From Phoenix dactylifera (taxonomy: Eukaryota > Streptophyta > Magnoliopsida > Arecales > Arecaceae), in the NCBI RefSeq assembly GCF_009389715.1, contig NC_052401.1, forward strand, positions 5,374,071 through 5,438,070: 64,000 nucleotides of DNA, given 5' to 3'. Within the stretch, counting starts at the first letter, position 1. Each line of letters starts with the position of its first letter. Positions 35,159 to 47,200 of this stretch are shown here, piece by piece. The notes beneath the pieces were generated by a model. It saw only the letters and a program-made list of their open reading frames with translations, was not told the DNA's origin and made no database searches. The translations under genes and the position numbers were made by a program.

Positions 35159-35359
35159 TTAGGAATTTATGCTCGTAATGCAAAATATGGAGAGCAATAA
35201 ACATTTTGAATGAGTTGAGAGCATCAAAAACATAACTAACATGTTCCTGGTATTATATGACTCGGAGGTTGGTCCCCCGTGGCCTAGACATCGGTTTCAC
35301 AACCAATGATCTCTCTTGACCAGGTCCAATGGGCTACTGGGCATACACACCAAAAGGCT

Positions 35360-35390
<31 letters not shown>

Positions 35391-36577
35391 GCTACGACGG
35401 ACGATTCACACATATCTAGTATGACATGAATTTTGAGCTACTGTCACACTTTTGAGCCTCGCAATGTATCCATTAGCATATTCAAACGATTCACCCCCAA
35501 ATGCATAGCCTAATGGACTTGAGAATGCTGCCATCACTCCCCTTCCCTTGGATTAGCAATAGGGATAGTAGCTTTCATATCTAGGAAAGGTTGAGGCTAA
35601 GGCTATCCATTTATGAATTAGTTCCTGTTCCTTTTGTGATAAAATCGAGCCATAACTTTATTTACATCATGAATTATTCTATAAATTAAGCAAATTTTCA
35701 GGAAATAAACTACCACTCTTCGTCTTTTCATGAAGAAAATAAGCTACCAAGTCAATTCACAAGCTTGCTGCAGATTCCATAAAAGGATCCCTGATCTTCA
35801 CTACTGCAGGAAATTAAATTAAGACAGCCCAAAAGACTTTCGATATCACTGGCTCAGTTTCCATCCAAACAGATATCTTGTTGAAGGGATTGAACTCCTT
35901 TAGACATTACTCAGATTTAGGTGTGGATCCGAAAAGATATCACCCAAGTTTATAAGTTTCAACTTCGTCCGAGTCAAATTCAAGTCAAAATCTCAAGCTG
36001 AAGACGAGCTGTTCACGTTCAGTTGGCTTGTTTGACACTTCTATGTTAACCATGAAGTTGTCACAATTTAAAAATTCCCCACTAGGAATTATTTAAGGGG
36101 AACTTTAGCACTCAGTATCCCGGGAAGGGACCAGGCACTCAGGAGGCCACCCGAAACCACCAAATATATATACAATCCTCTATTCCGATCGTTAGAATCC
36201 CTGCAGAAACACACACGCAAACACATTAAAGAAGCAGATTTGTGGTTTTGTATATTTTAGAGTCAACATTTTAGACAACTAGGACCAGAATTTAGATAAT
36301 ATTGCTCAAGGATCCATTCATATACATTTTAGACACTGAAGGTTTACTAACTCCGAGGTCTCCAGCATCCAGGTGGAAGATTGGGCTAAGAGCCCAATTG
36401 AAAGAGAATAAAAAAGAAACCTGAAGGAAACATTAACAGAAGGTTTTAAATGACATATGCTATAATGTTATTATTATCATTATAACAGGTTCTTGGGGCC
36501 CATTTTTTACATTGTATACATGCATAATTAAGATGCCTACAATAGCCATAATTTAGCTATCAATGGTTGTCATATAA
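35159..36577. other. Intergenic; poly-T tract at 35367-35390
   Basis: No gene recognised. The pure T run of about 24 bases could be the reversed poly(A) tail of a minus-strand retroelement, but the sequence next to it has no recognisable SINE or LINE body. Confidence 0.45.
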
Positions 36578-36599
36578 CACTACAACATAGAAGTTTTTG

Positions 36600-36830
36600 T
36601 CGACTCTATATTGCCGTTGCTAGATAAAAGCGTCGGCAATTTTTTTTGTTGCGACAGTAACCGCCGACGTTTCTAAAAGCGTTAGTAAAAAAGGTTCCGC
36701 TGACGCTTTTTTTTAGTGTCGACGTCTGGGGTCCATTACCGACGCTTATAAGTGTTGGAATATTTAATCACCAACGTTTATAAGCGTCCGCATAACGAAG
36801 AAATACGATGACGCTTATAAGCGTTGTCTA
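36600..36830. repeat. Subterminal repeat array of the first CACTA element
   Basis: Six or more copies of a palindromic unit close to CCGACGCTTATAAGCGTCGG, several as half-sites and diverged. Such subterminal repeats are the binding sites of the TNPA-type protein in En/Spm elements. Confidence 0.8.
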
Positions 36831-39283
36831 ACTTCATTCCTCTCATCGCAAAACCCGATCGACCGTCTCCCTCCACAGCCCTAAATCCCTAGCTCACGCC
36901 AACCGACTCCCTCCCTCCTCAGCTTTTTTTACCGATCTCAGCCATTCTTCTCTGCCGAGCGACCCTAAATCGCGTTCCTCCGCTGCATCTCCTTTTCCTC
37001 CTCCCCCTCTCAGTTGGCCTCCTCTCCGTGGACAACTTCCTCCTCCACTGCAGAACACTCACACGGCATTTGAAGTTTGGAGCCGGCAAAGACAAGGATA
37101 AGGCCAGGTTTGGGATATTATTCTCTTGCTTGATCTTTAAATTCTAAATGTTTTGGATTTTCTTTTATTTTTATAATTGGATTGTTTAGGGATTTTGTTC
37201 TAGTTTCTCTTGTTTCATGAATTTATAAACTTGTTTCTCTCGAGGGATCATTAATCGGATCCCTCAACATATTTCCGACCCTGCCCTCGATCTCTCCAAT
37301 CCGCCCAGGTTCGTTCGAAATCCGCTGTCGACTGCTCTCTGGACATCACATCAGATTGCGCTTGGACTTTTTTTTTTCCTTTTGAAACATTGATGTATTC
37401 TCTTTATTTATATATCCTTTTCCTTTCCTATTCGTGTGTTTGCGAATGTAAATGACCTTTTTTTTTTTTTTGAACTCTTGGGTGCGTCTTTCCTGATATA
37501 TTTTGAGAAGGAGCGTCTTTTAGTTTGCTCTAATTAGCTGGATGTTGTTCTGAATCGGTCTTGATTTATAAATTTGCTTGTCTTACGGATTTGGTCGGTG
37601 GAATCTGAAACTGAGCTGAAATCTGTCGACTATGAAAAAATTTAAGGGTTTGTAGGCATTAATTGGATTTCGTCTAAATGAATTGAGCCCAGCAGTTTGC
37701 TTAATGGAGTCCTTGGCTAATTCTTCAAAAGTATTGATAGTGATTTTTGATATGAATTTGAATGTCCATGGATTGGGAGGCATCTGCAAAATAGTGTCGT
37801 TTCATGATTCTGTTACACTTTGTTTGGAGATGATGGATCTTACAATTTGCATTATAGTATATGGATTGCCCAGCTTGTCTTCTGGCATATCTGCTATAAT
37901 TTGCATATCCATGAACAACTCATTTGAATTGCAAAGTGTACAACGAGGAGATTTGTCAGAAATTCTACACTTTGATTGCTAGATTTATCATTCATCTCCT
38001 TAATTTTACACCTAAATTTACTTCAGATTTTTTCAGTGGACAAATAAATTAACAATGCATCTGCGAAGCCTCTATTGGCGCAGAGCATTGAAAAATTTTG
38101 AATAGACCTGAACTGATCATGCAGCCTGAATGAATATAACATCAGGCTCTCAGGTCTGTCCATTGACATCTTTAGTTGCTTAGTTGCATAATTTTGTGGC
38201 TCATTCATGCATATTGTCAGCGAAGTAGTATTAGCTTGTGTCTTCTTGCTCTAAGACGTGCTCTTTTGAATGAGCTTTACGTCTCTTATTTAAAGTTTGC
38301 CAATTTCCTTTTTTTTTTGGCTGTTCAGGGCTGTGCTTCAAGCTATCTGACATTATTCAACCGAGCGTGTTCTTACCAGTAAAAATCATCAAAGATTCTG
38401 TTGTTTAAAAGTTGCTACAGATCTAGAAATCTCTGGGGGGGAAGATTGCGTTCTGATTCTTCTCATCTCTGCACAAAGTGCCTCTACTTGCATCACGTTT
38501 ATGGTGGTTGGTAAATTTTCTTTCCCCTCCTGATCTATTGTTCAAGTCCAATGCTAAAATATCGAGATAAACTCATGCAAGATTGCCTGATCTGTTCTCA
38601 TTTTGCATTATTTGTTCTACATCAGTATCATGACTGGGAGTACTGGTGTGTTAGATCGATAAAAGCATCAAATGCTTTTGAGTTAAATCAGAAACAAAAC
38701 AAACTAAATGGAGGTAATAGATCCCCAAAGGTGTAAAAGAGCAATCAGCCATTGTAGAAACATCTTGACAGGCAACAGTCCACCTCTTCAAGATCTACGC
38801 TGAATTTTTTTTGCAAGTATAATACATCACTTCTATTTATAATCTTTGACAGTATCATTGACAGCATACCAAGTCAATCTCTCCTACTTTTGTTCTTTAT
38901 ATATTTTATTCTAGGTTCCTGGGTTCAACTCCGGATTGTGACATTGCCACCATATCTTTTTTAGATAATTTGCAGTTCAAGCAGTATTTCAATAGAATGG
39001 ATAAAAGTTAGATGAATAAGCCGAGATCCAGTGACGAATATTTGAATGGAGTTCAGAATTTTATTAAATTTGCTTTTGAGAAATCTAATGAAACTTATAC
39101 TCAGTGTATACCTTTTAATATTGTATGTGCCAACTGATGGACAATGAGAGAGTATAGTTTCGTAATGGTAAGAAAAATTTACGATGTATACATTGAATGA
39201 TGTATTTTTTATTACTAATTCATTTAGAATTTAATTATTATTTAACTGATATTGATTCATTTTCATGCATACTAGGTAACAAA

Positions 39284-40104
39284 ATGCCTCGAGAAAAACG
39301 ATTCAGAGATGTGGAGTTCCAGCAGTCTCAGGTGGGATCTTCTTCTTCTCAGTCCATGCAATCTTAGCAGCCCCAGCAGTACGAGTCCGAGTCTCAGCGT
39401 GAGTTCTAGTCTCAGCACGATTCAGGCTAGGAGGTTATGGATGACTTGCATATCCAGGGTAATTTGATTTAAAGTGCATATATTAAGTTCTGTTACAATC
39501 TAATTATTTTAATTAATTTACCTCCAATGTTTTAATGGATATTTTATTATTTTTTATATATGAACAGGGAAGAGTGAAGATGACATGGGATGTGTGGCAG
39601 CTTCGTGAGGATGAGAAGATAGTCGTCGGATGCAACGAACTAGGACAACCCATCAAGAAGGTTGGAAGCCTTTTGTCAAGTTTTTTAGGATCGGTTGCGC
39701 GTAGGGGTCAGTTGTGTTCGCTCAACTATCATAAGTGGAATGATATGCTTCCTTCTTATAAAGTTGAGCTTCTTAAAGTTGTACAGGTAAAGAATTAAAT
39801 TTAATATTGTTAATTTGATACCTACTATATATTAATTTGCTTACTATTACAATTTTAATTTTTCATTTTAATATTGTTATAACATTCTTTACTTTGGTGT
39901 AGAAAAAGTTTGTGCTTCCTCTAGAGAGCCATGATTGGGTGCTAAAGTCCCTCAACAACAAATGGAAAGAATATAAGTCGAAGTTGAAAGCCGTCTGGAA
40001 GCGTGAGGGTATGACAGAGGAGGAGGTTGCTTGTATTTGTCCTCCTAATGTATACCATCATTAGTGAAGGGAGCTTGTTTACTATTGGTTTTCCAAGAAA
40101 GGAC
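39284..40104 (+). pseudogene. En/Spm-type plant transposase (Transposase_24-like) pseudogene
   Basis: The first coding block starts ATG at 39284 (MPREKRFRDVEFQQSQ) and is Gln/Ser-rich. It has three in-frame TAG codons, each where the surrounding sequence repeats CAG. The second block 39568-39786 (after ..AACAG, before GTAAAG) reads TWDVWQLREDEKIVVGCNE, GQPIKKVGSLLSSFLG and HKWNDMLPSYK, the conserved core of the plant Ptta/En/Spm transposase family. The third block, from 39903, reads KKFVLPLESHDWVLKSLNNK and KWKEYKSKLKA, then CAT-TAG-TGA where HQW is expected, then RELVYYWFSKKGH. At least four TAG and one TGA make it non-functional. The splice between blocks one and two is not resolved. Confidence 0.8.
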
Positions 40105-40190
40105 ATGTTGTGTATACTCTCTCAATACCAGAGACTAGTTATTTTGTGATTCCTCTATTATTTCTCGATGGTTCTCTACTTATGTCTCAA

Positions 40191-41842
40191 TAGTTTCTGT
40201 TGGAAATTTAAAACGTGGATGCAAATTCTTGTAATAAGCACAAATAATCAAGAATAAACAAATAAATAAGAATAAACTACTAAAGAAAAACTTAACTATA
40301 AAGGCACACGGATCTCATTTTCATTAAAAGTAGATTTCATATTCTTCGATATCAATGACTCAGAGTAAAAGTTTCCAATACATCTATCCTCTAGGATTCA
40401 ACTATAGCAGCACCTTTGTAACTAAGGAGGTGCTTCCAAATTCAAAAATTTAATTGAATTGCTTCTAGTAGCCTTTTACCTCAAGATCGAAGATGCGGTG
40501 GCATTTAGTAGAAAGTGCAAGAAAAAATAGGGGGCTCTTTTTGCAAAGAAGAGACCCGAGAAATAGAAAAAGCTTTTTTATGACGACCGTTCATAAGTAC
40601 ATCAGTGATATTTTCAACAAAAAAAGGCATATGACGGCCAGCTCTAGTCGGATAAGAACAAAGGCTTTTAAGATGTTTTGAAACACCACCCAAAACACTG
40701 CAGTTTCTTCCTGTTCTGGCACTCTTTTTCATACTCCTATCTTTGACCATTGTCGTCCCTTTGCATAGAATCGATTATTGGCAACCATTCTCCCTGTTTG
40801 CCATGAGGCTCTGCAACACTGAATATCACTTCATGAAAAACATGGACGCTTCTGAAGCACTGTTACCAGACCAGTTCCAAATGAAACCAAACCATGACAA
40901 TGAAATGGAAAATGTCCCATCAACTAAATCAAACCAATCAACCATATCAATCCGATCAACCAACATGTCACATTAGTGCTACAAAAAAAATTAAAACATA
41001 ACACCCACACACTTAAAAAAAAAAAAAAACCACGGTCACAACCAACCTCCGGCTCCTACTGCCACCGCGCCATTGCTTCTACCAAAGCTAATGACTCCCA
41101 CGCAGCTGCTTGCAGTCCGGTTTGGCCATTGGGAGCCCATGCGGTGCATGGCTGTTCTCTTCGGCACCAAAAAGCCATACACTAGAGGGAGGGAGGGAGG
41201 GAGGCGCGCGCGAGAGCGAGAGCGAGAGAGAGAGAGATGCGGGGTGGTGGTGGGGCCATGGCTGTCTGTATGGTCCGAGACAGCTCTGCGCGGCCGAGGA
41301 ATTCTCGTCGTTTTTCCCGGTATACCCCTCGCCGCCCTCGAGGTTAATTCATGTCGGGGATTCCCGAGGTGGGCGTGGCTGAGAATAAAAAACAGGCAAG
41401 GTGGCAGGGAGATAGATATGCACTCATGCAATTTATTTAATTTTTTTTTTTTGTTAAGGGATGCACTTATGCGTTCGTTAGTATATTTATTTCATAAATA
41501 TTCTCCACTACCGCTTCTATAGTATTAGTATAGATAGACGTCTATGTGCTTAGAAAACCCTAAAAAGCTAGCTAGTTTTAGATTATTTAAGGTTTATATA
41601 TTCACAGAGTTTTGTTATTTCTCCTGCTGTTTCCATGGGATCAGCTTCGTTGCTCGCGATTCCAATCCTTTGCTTCGCTCAGTAGCCTCGATTGTTGGAT
41701 TGAGGTGGCATGTCTAAAGAAACAGGCAACAATTGGTTGTTACTTAAGATGATAATGTTTCTATAAACATTGATAAATGTGCTAAAGTCCCCAAAATGCT
41801 CCGATCTATTTCCATGTACAGGTAAAGAGGAAGCGAATTACA

Positions 41843-41873
<31 letters not shown>

Positions 41874-44271
41874 TGAAACCACCTGGTTATTTTAGTGCTT
41901 GAATCTCTTGGTGGTTGTCAGCCTTTAAAATTCTTGGTAATGAGGGTCCGGAGGACCAGCAAGGAAAAAAATGGAAGTACTTTAAGAGAAACTCAAATAA
42001 GGATATCAGCAAAGTTTATGTGGTACCCTAATTGAGAGAATCATCTTTAAAGGCGCTAGTTTATTAATTAGGCTGCGTGCCTTCAGTTTTAAGGGATATG
42101 GATATCTGGAGAGGAGGAAAACTCAAGCTACACTAAAAGGTGGACTGCAAATTGAAGAACTACTAAATTAGAACACCTAGACCAAGGTAACGAATAGTTT
42201 CTTTTCTAAAGGTAATGAATAGTTCCTTGTGTATTGGGCACCACAGAAAGACTTATGCACCAAAGTGTTCCCAAGACTAGATCAAAGCTTTTTATTTTTA
42301 TTCTTTTTTATAGAAGCGGGAGGTGTGACCCACCCGGTAGTTAATTTATTGGTGATGTAATAGTATTTACAGAAGTTGGTAGTGGGCCATTTGACAAGAG
42401 TGGCCCCTGATATAAAAGCTTTTTATTGGAGCAGATGATTTCTAATTCTACTGCAATTATCAAAATTGAACCGCCTGCTTCGAAATTTTGGGCACAAGAC
42501 GAAATCCTATTGTATAACATGGTAAGAACAAAGTAAGAGGCATGCAAGATAATGTAAGAAGCTATATATCTCAGGGATCCTTTTAGCTCGGGGCTCTTTT
42601 GTGGCAACTAAGGCGCCATGCAAACAAAAAAAATGAGCTGGACCCATTTCAAGATGAACTATGTTAATGATCACCTACATGCGGCCTTGAAAGAATCCTC
42701 TTCTAGAACCATGCAAAGTTTGCTCGTGTGTTAGATTTGTTCGTTGCACCACATGACAATTGCTCAATGATATCTAAAGCATTAACCTGCTACGTCCTCG
42801 TGTCTCACTCCATGAACATATGTTCATTATACTGTACTCCCTCCTTAAGGGATTAATTCTAGGTAGCTGTGGGGGACATTTTATCTCCCTTCTTTAGCAT
42901 ATCTACTTCTAATACTGCCATCACAGTGCTGACAGTCAAAAGCTTTCTGAATTGGATTGTTAGCTGCTATATTAATTTGTAAAGGGTAGGTCCCATTCTC
43001 AAGGATTAGGATACGTAGGATGCAAGTTCAAAAGATTAAAAAAAGTATTTAAGACTATCTTAAGTATATACCTAGATCTCAAGTCATTCCCTGTAAAATA
43101 TGAGAAAAGTGACTTGTAGATTAACTCGATCCAAGTCAATGATCCAAAGGTCTCGGATACATAGTACAGAACTGGTGCTCTCCTGGTAAATTATAGATGC
43201 TGACTCGCAAAAAATAGCACTTGGGAAGAGAGCAAAAAAATAACTCACATGGGAAGAGACCATTCAAAAATGCCAAAGGGTGCAGATGAAGCAATCTTTC
43301 CAGCAACAATTGACTGAATGAAACATGCAGTCTCTTAAGGCTTTACTTTTAGGCTACTGCAGTCTCCTAATAGTTTTCCAAAAATATTGCAACGTCAGAT
43401 ATCCACATGCAACTATATATACACACGATAACGTATAGTTGCACCACAATTCTAGAGACGAGAGCATGACATACCACAAAGAAATGGTATAAAAAAGACA
43501 TTTAGAAAATTTGTATTAAAGAATGTCAGTTGTCATATATGTAAGCTTTCTTCAAAAAATACCATCTGAGAGATTACTCGTTGCATGCAGTATGCTCAAA
43601 AGGCATTTCAATTAGTGTTATCCAGTCATTACTTCGTAATGGTGTTGAGTATCTGATTCCTCACTGTTATCATTTAAAAATGGTAGAGGAAGATATAGTG
43701 ACGGACGTCCTAGCATTGTCATGCCGGACCTCAAAAATTAGCATCCACAAGCATATATATTAGAAACGGTAACAGATGAATATAAAGTTCAAAGGGACTT
43801 TCTTCGAGAAAAATAATCAGCATTCATTTCTCTGAAAAAACAGATAAATATTAAGCATGAACGAGGTTTGAAAGCTCAAAGCTATTCCTTTCAATGTGCG
43901 TAGAGATAAATCATGATCGATTTGATGCACCAAACATAATATTATTTGAAGTTGCAAAGCTCCTTTTTGCAAGGATTCATCGAAACGAAGTTCCCCAAAA
44001 TTGACAGCAGATGAGAAATGATGATCACATCCACCAACCCTCACAAGCCATCACCAAAACTTCAGAAGAATCCTTATGTTAGAAGAAGAGTTCAGTGAAC
44101 CTAAAAATAAGTGACTCTTCTTAGTTCCTTCCTGAAGGAAAACCCGTACAAGAAAAAAAAAATTCAAAATTAGGAGCTAAGTTCTATATCTTTTGTTCAT
44201 TTTTTTTCTTCTCTAAGACCACCATCCCTTCTGTCCACCACTCCTACCACCCATCCGTCCCTACCTAACAC
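40191..44271. other. Intergenic and BBM 3' flank, no gene recognised
   Basis: From about 40198 (TGTTGGAAATTTAAAACG) the sequence changes character and could be a retroelement fragment, but I find no paired ends. A GC-rich block at 41040-41400 holds a G-tract motif and an interrupted GA run. A (CT)n run is at 41844-41868. The last few hundred bases before 44272 are probably BBM 3' UTR. Confidence 0.4.
41187..41204 (+). other. G-quadruplex-type motif
   Basis: Four consecutive GGGA units plus GG (GGGAGGGAGGGAGGGAGG), followed by CGCGCGCGAGAG. It lies in the only GC-rich island between the CACTA fragment and BBM. Whether this marks a promoter is unknown. Confidence 0.7.
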
Positions 44272-47200
44272 CTAAGCATCATTCCACACAGTGAAAAGAG
44301 GAGCTCCATGGCAAACAGCCACATTGTTGGCCCTGGGTGCAACAGCCTGCACTGAAGGTTGCATCCAAGTGTTACACCCACCACTCTGATCATACCCGTT
44401 ATCCTTCACAACCCCACCCGATGACTGCTGCGAGAGATAATAAACACTCCTACCACCATAAGGATCAGTGGAGCCCAACATGTTCTCATAACCGATTGCC
44501 TTCCCCTCATTCTCTCCAAAGCTACTGCTCCCTTGATTGCCCTGGCCCTGATCCACCACCATTGTGCTTACAGGCAAAGCGTACCTGCCACTCCCCCCAA
44601 CAACACCTTGATAGCCTCCGCTACTCCCGCCCATGCTCCCGTTGTAGATCACCGAGTTAGAACCCGTGCTATGTTCCATCGAAGAGGAATCCATGCTGAT
44701 GAGGTTGTGGATCACAGATGGCTGAAAGAAGTTGTGAGTGTTGTTCCCCAGGTGGAGCTGCTGGAGGTCCTGCAAGGTATGGGCTGTGGCCATGACGCTG
44801 TCTTGTTCTTGCTTGCACCAGCCACGCTGCTGACTGTAAGGGTAATGCATGGCGAGGGGCTGCGCCTGCGGGAAGGCGAAGGGGGGCCAGCCGTGGTGGT
44901 GAGCATGGGAGGCATAGCTGCTGCTGATCCCATCGGTGAGTTGGGAGGTGAGGTTGTCGTCGTCAGTCCGACGGCCATCCACACTTGCCTCTGCGTGCTC
45001 AGACACATCCTTGAGGCGCTTCGCAGCCCCACCTATCGGAAGTGTGCTGCTCTCAAGGATGCTCTTGACGTCGTAGCGGCTCATGTCGAAGTTAGTAACG
45101 GCATTCAGTCCTCGGAATTTTATCGCAGCAATGTCATAGGCCTCTGCTGCTTCCTCTTGGGTACCTATATAAAAATGATAAAAGAGGTGATAAAATTGGT
45201 GCTTACAATAATTGGTTGGCATGTGATCATCAATGACATTGTTCTGATTCGAAAAAAGTTCAAAGACATCTTCAAAGCAGTTCAATTAAATGAGAAAGAC
45301 TTACTGAACGTGCCCAAGTAGAGATCCTTATTCCCTGCCACCCTTCCTATCCGTGCTTGCCATCTTCCATGTTGATGATGTCTGTCAGTATTATAAACCA
45401 AATATATAAGCTTGTTTCGTGGATAAGTATTATTCTTCTGACACAATCTTGCAAAAGTATTAGTCTGGAAAGAGCTCAAGTTAAGTTTGTACTTGCAAAT
45501 ATCAAATCAAAATGCAGTTTGTGATAACATTTGAATCCTACAGTATTCACTTAAAAAAAAAAAGAAGATCTTTTTTCAGTCTGTTATATAGCAAAAAGAG
45601 CACGCAAAAAATACCTTGTAACTCCACGATAAATGGAGGCACCCCGAGAAAATCCACTACTCTTTCTGCATCAATTAAAAATAATATGTTAACTCCAAGG
45701 TTAGCTGATCATTTTTGTAACACTAAAAAGTATATCATGGAGCTCAAAATTTACCTTCTTAGCGATGCAACATACTCTTGCCTAGTCATGTGCTTCATCT
45801 CTTCCAGCTCTTTTTCGTAGTTGCTAATCTGAATATGTGCAGACACGAGTATGCACTTAAGCACTCATGGAAAATATAAATATAGGAGAAATTGATGAGC
45901 GTAACAAATTTTTAGCTCAGATGTCATTGAAAAGAAAAGAAAAGAAAATAACAGGGGTCAAGGTCGGCCAGTGAGATGATGGGGATAAGCTTCATTGTCG
46001 AGAGAAAATAGCCTGGATCACAAGCTAAGGTCCCAAAATGACCGCTCAGTGATAAAGAAGGTAGGGGTGCAGAGACAGCCAGGAGGTTTACTTAGAAGCA
46101 GCCACTCTTTAGTGGGTAAATAATTTAACTTACAGGAAAATTGGTTGTTGTAGTAGGACCCCAGTATTTGAGAGCAGCCAAATCATAAGCTCTAGCAGCC
46201 TTTTCTTCTTTGTCATATCCACCTGTTAAAAGTTACAAAGAAGTAGAGATAACAAGAGGTCGAAAAGGAACTCAGGATTCCCTGAGCCTATCACTTGAAT
46301 AACAGTGAACGAAAAGAAAGCCTGTAATGATACAAAGAGATCTATACTGAAAGAAGTGGGAGGGCAGCATATTTTACTTACCCAAATAGACTGCATGTAA
46401 TTGAAACAAGACCCATTTCCATAAAATGTGACAATGCCCCAGAAGGAAAAGAGAGAGGGAAAGTTAGCACAAAATGTAAAACTGAGGGGTTGTAAATCTA
46501 GTGCATGTCAGAAAGAAGATGAAACATATCGATGGCGCAACTTAATGTACCTTGCCTGCCCTTACGAGTTTGACCTTCTCTTCTGCAACTGTTATCCCAT
46601 AGATGGGCCTCATACCTTCCGGTCCATCTATGTCTGTTAAACAAAAAGAAAGAAAGAAAAATAGAATCAGAAGGTTTAGCCTTTAAAAAAACGTAAGAAC
46701 TAACAAACAAGGCTAAAAAGCAAATAAATTCTCCAGTTGCATATTCTAACTATATATATATATATGTAGCTTCGTGTCGTAAGTTACAAACAGATCATAA
46801 CTTGCATACATCCAAGACTGGACATTTGGATTCTGTTTCACCGTAGACGATGATGAATCTAGCTAATCTTTTCAAAATGTTAAAATGTAATTTCATGAGA
46901 TCTATACAACAAACAAAGAAAAGAAAAAAAGGTAAACCACAAGAGTTTTCAAGATCTGTAATTACAATCACCCCACGAATGATCATTTTGATTAGTGCTT
47001 AGCAAAGGAAAGCATATTTAAAAAGATTTGCATGAAATGGAAAAAGTGATCTTCACGTTTCCATTACTAAAAGAACTACAAAAGAAAGAAAAAAATAGAA
47101 CATGCTCCACATCTATATTTGCAGCAATAATTAATCATTATTTTAATTCTATTTGCTTTGTTAACTAAGATTGCATGATATGAATATACTCCGTGGGCCA

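Larger units (their letters stand above)
36578..40190 (+). mobile_element. CACTA (En/Spm) transposon, 5' part only
   Basis: It begins CACTACAACATAGAAG at 36578. The first 260 bp are a subterminal array of GACGCTTATAAGCGTCGG-like units in both orientations. A leader region, then introns and exons of a Transposase_24-type gene, follow on the + strand up to about 40.1 kb. No matching TTGTAGTG end was found downstream before 53 kb, so the 3' part is lost or displaced. The right limit given is where recognisable transposase coding ends. The leader at 37077-37148 is nearly identical to the reverse complement of about 54329-54395 in the shorter CACTA element. Confidence 0.8.

Noticed and set aside
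35366..35520. Possible reversed poly(A) tail of a SINE
   Set aside because: The adjoining sequence lacks recognisable A and B boxes and target duplications.
38910..38940. GGGTTCAACTCC resembling a tRNA B box
   Set aside because: No A box, anticodon arm or acceptor stem can be folded around it. No tRNA or rRNA gene was seen in the window.
44533..45321. 262-codon + strand frame over the last BBM exon, and the 155-codon + strand frame at 47433-47900
   Set aside because: Antisense shadows of BBM coding exons, with no family motif of their own.
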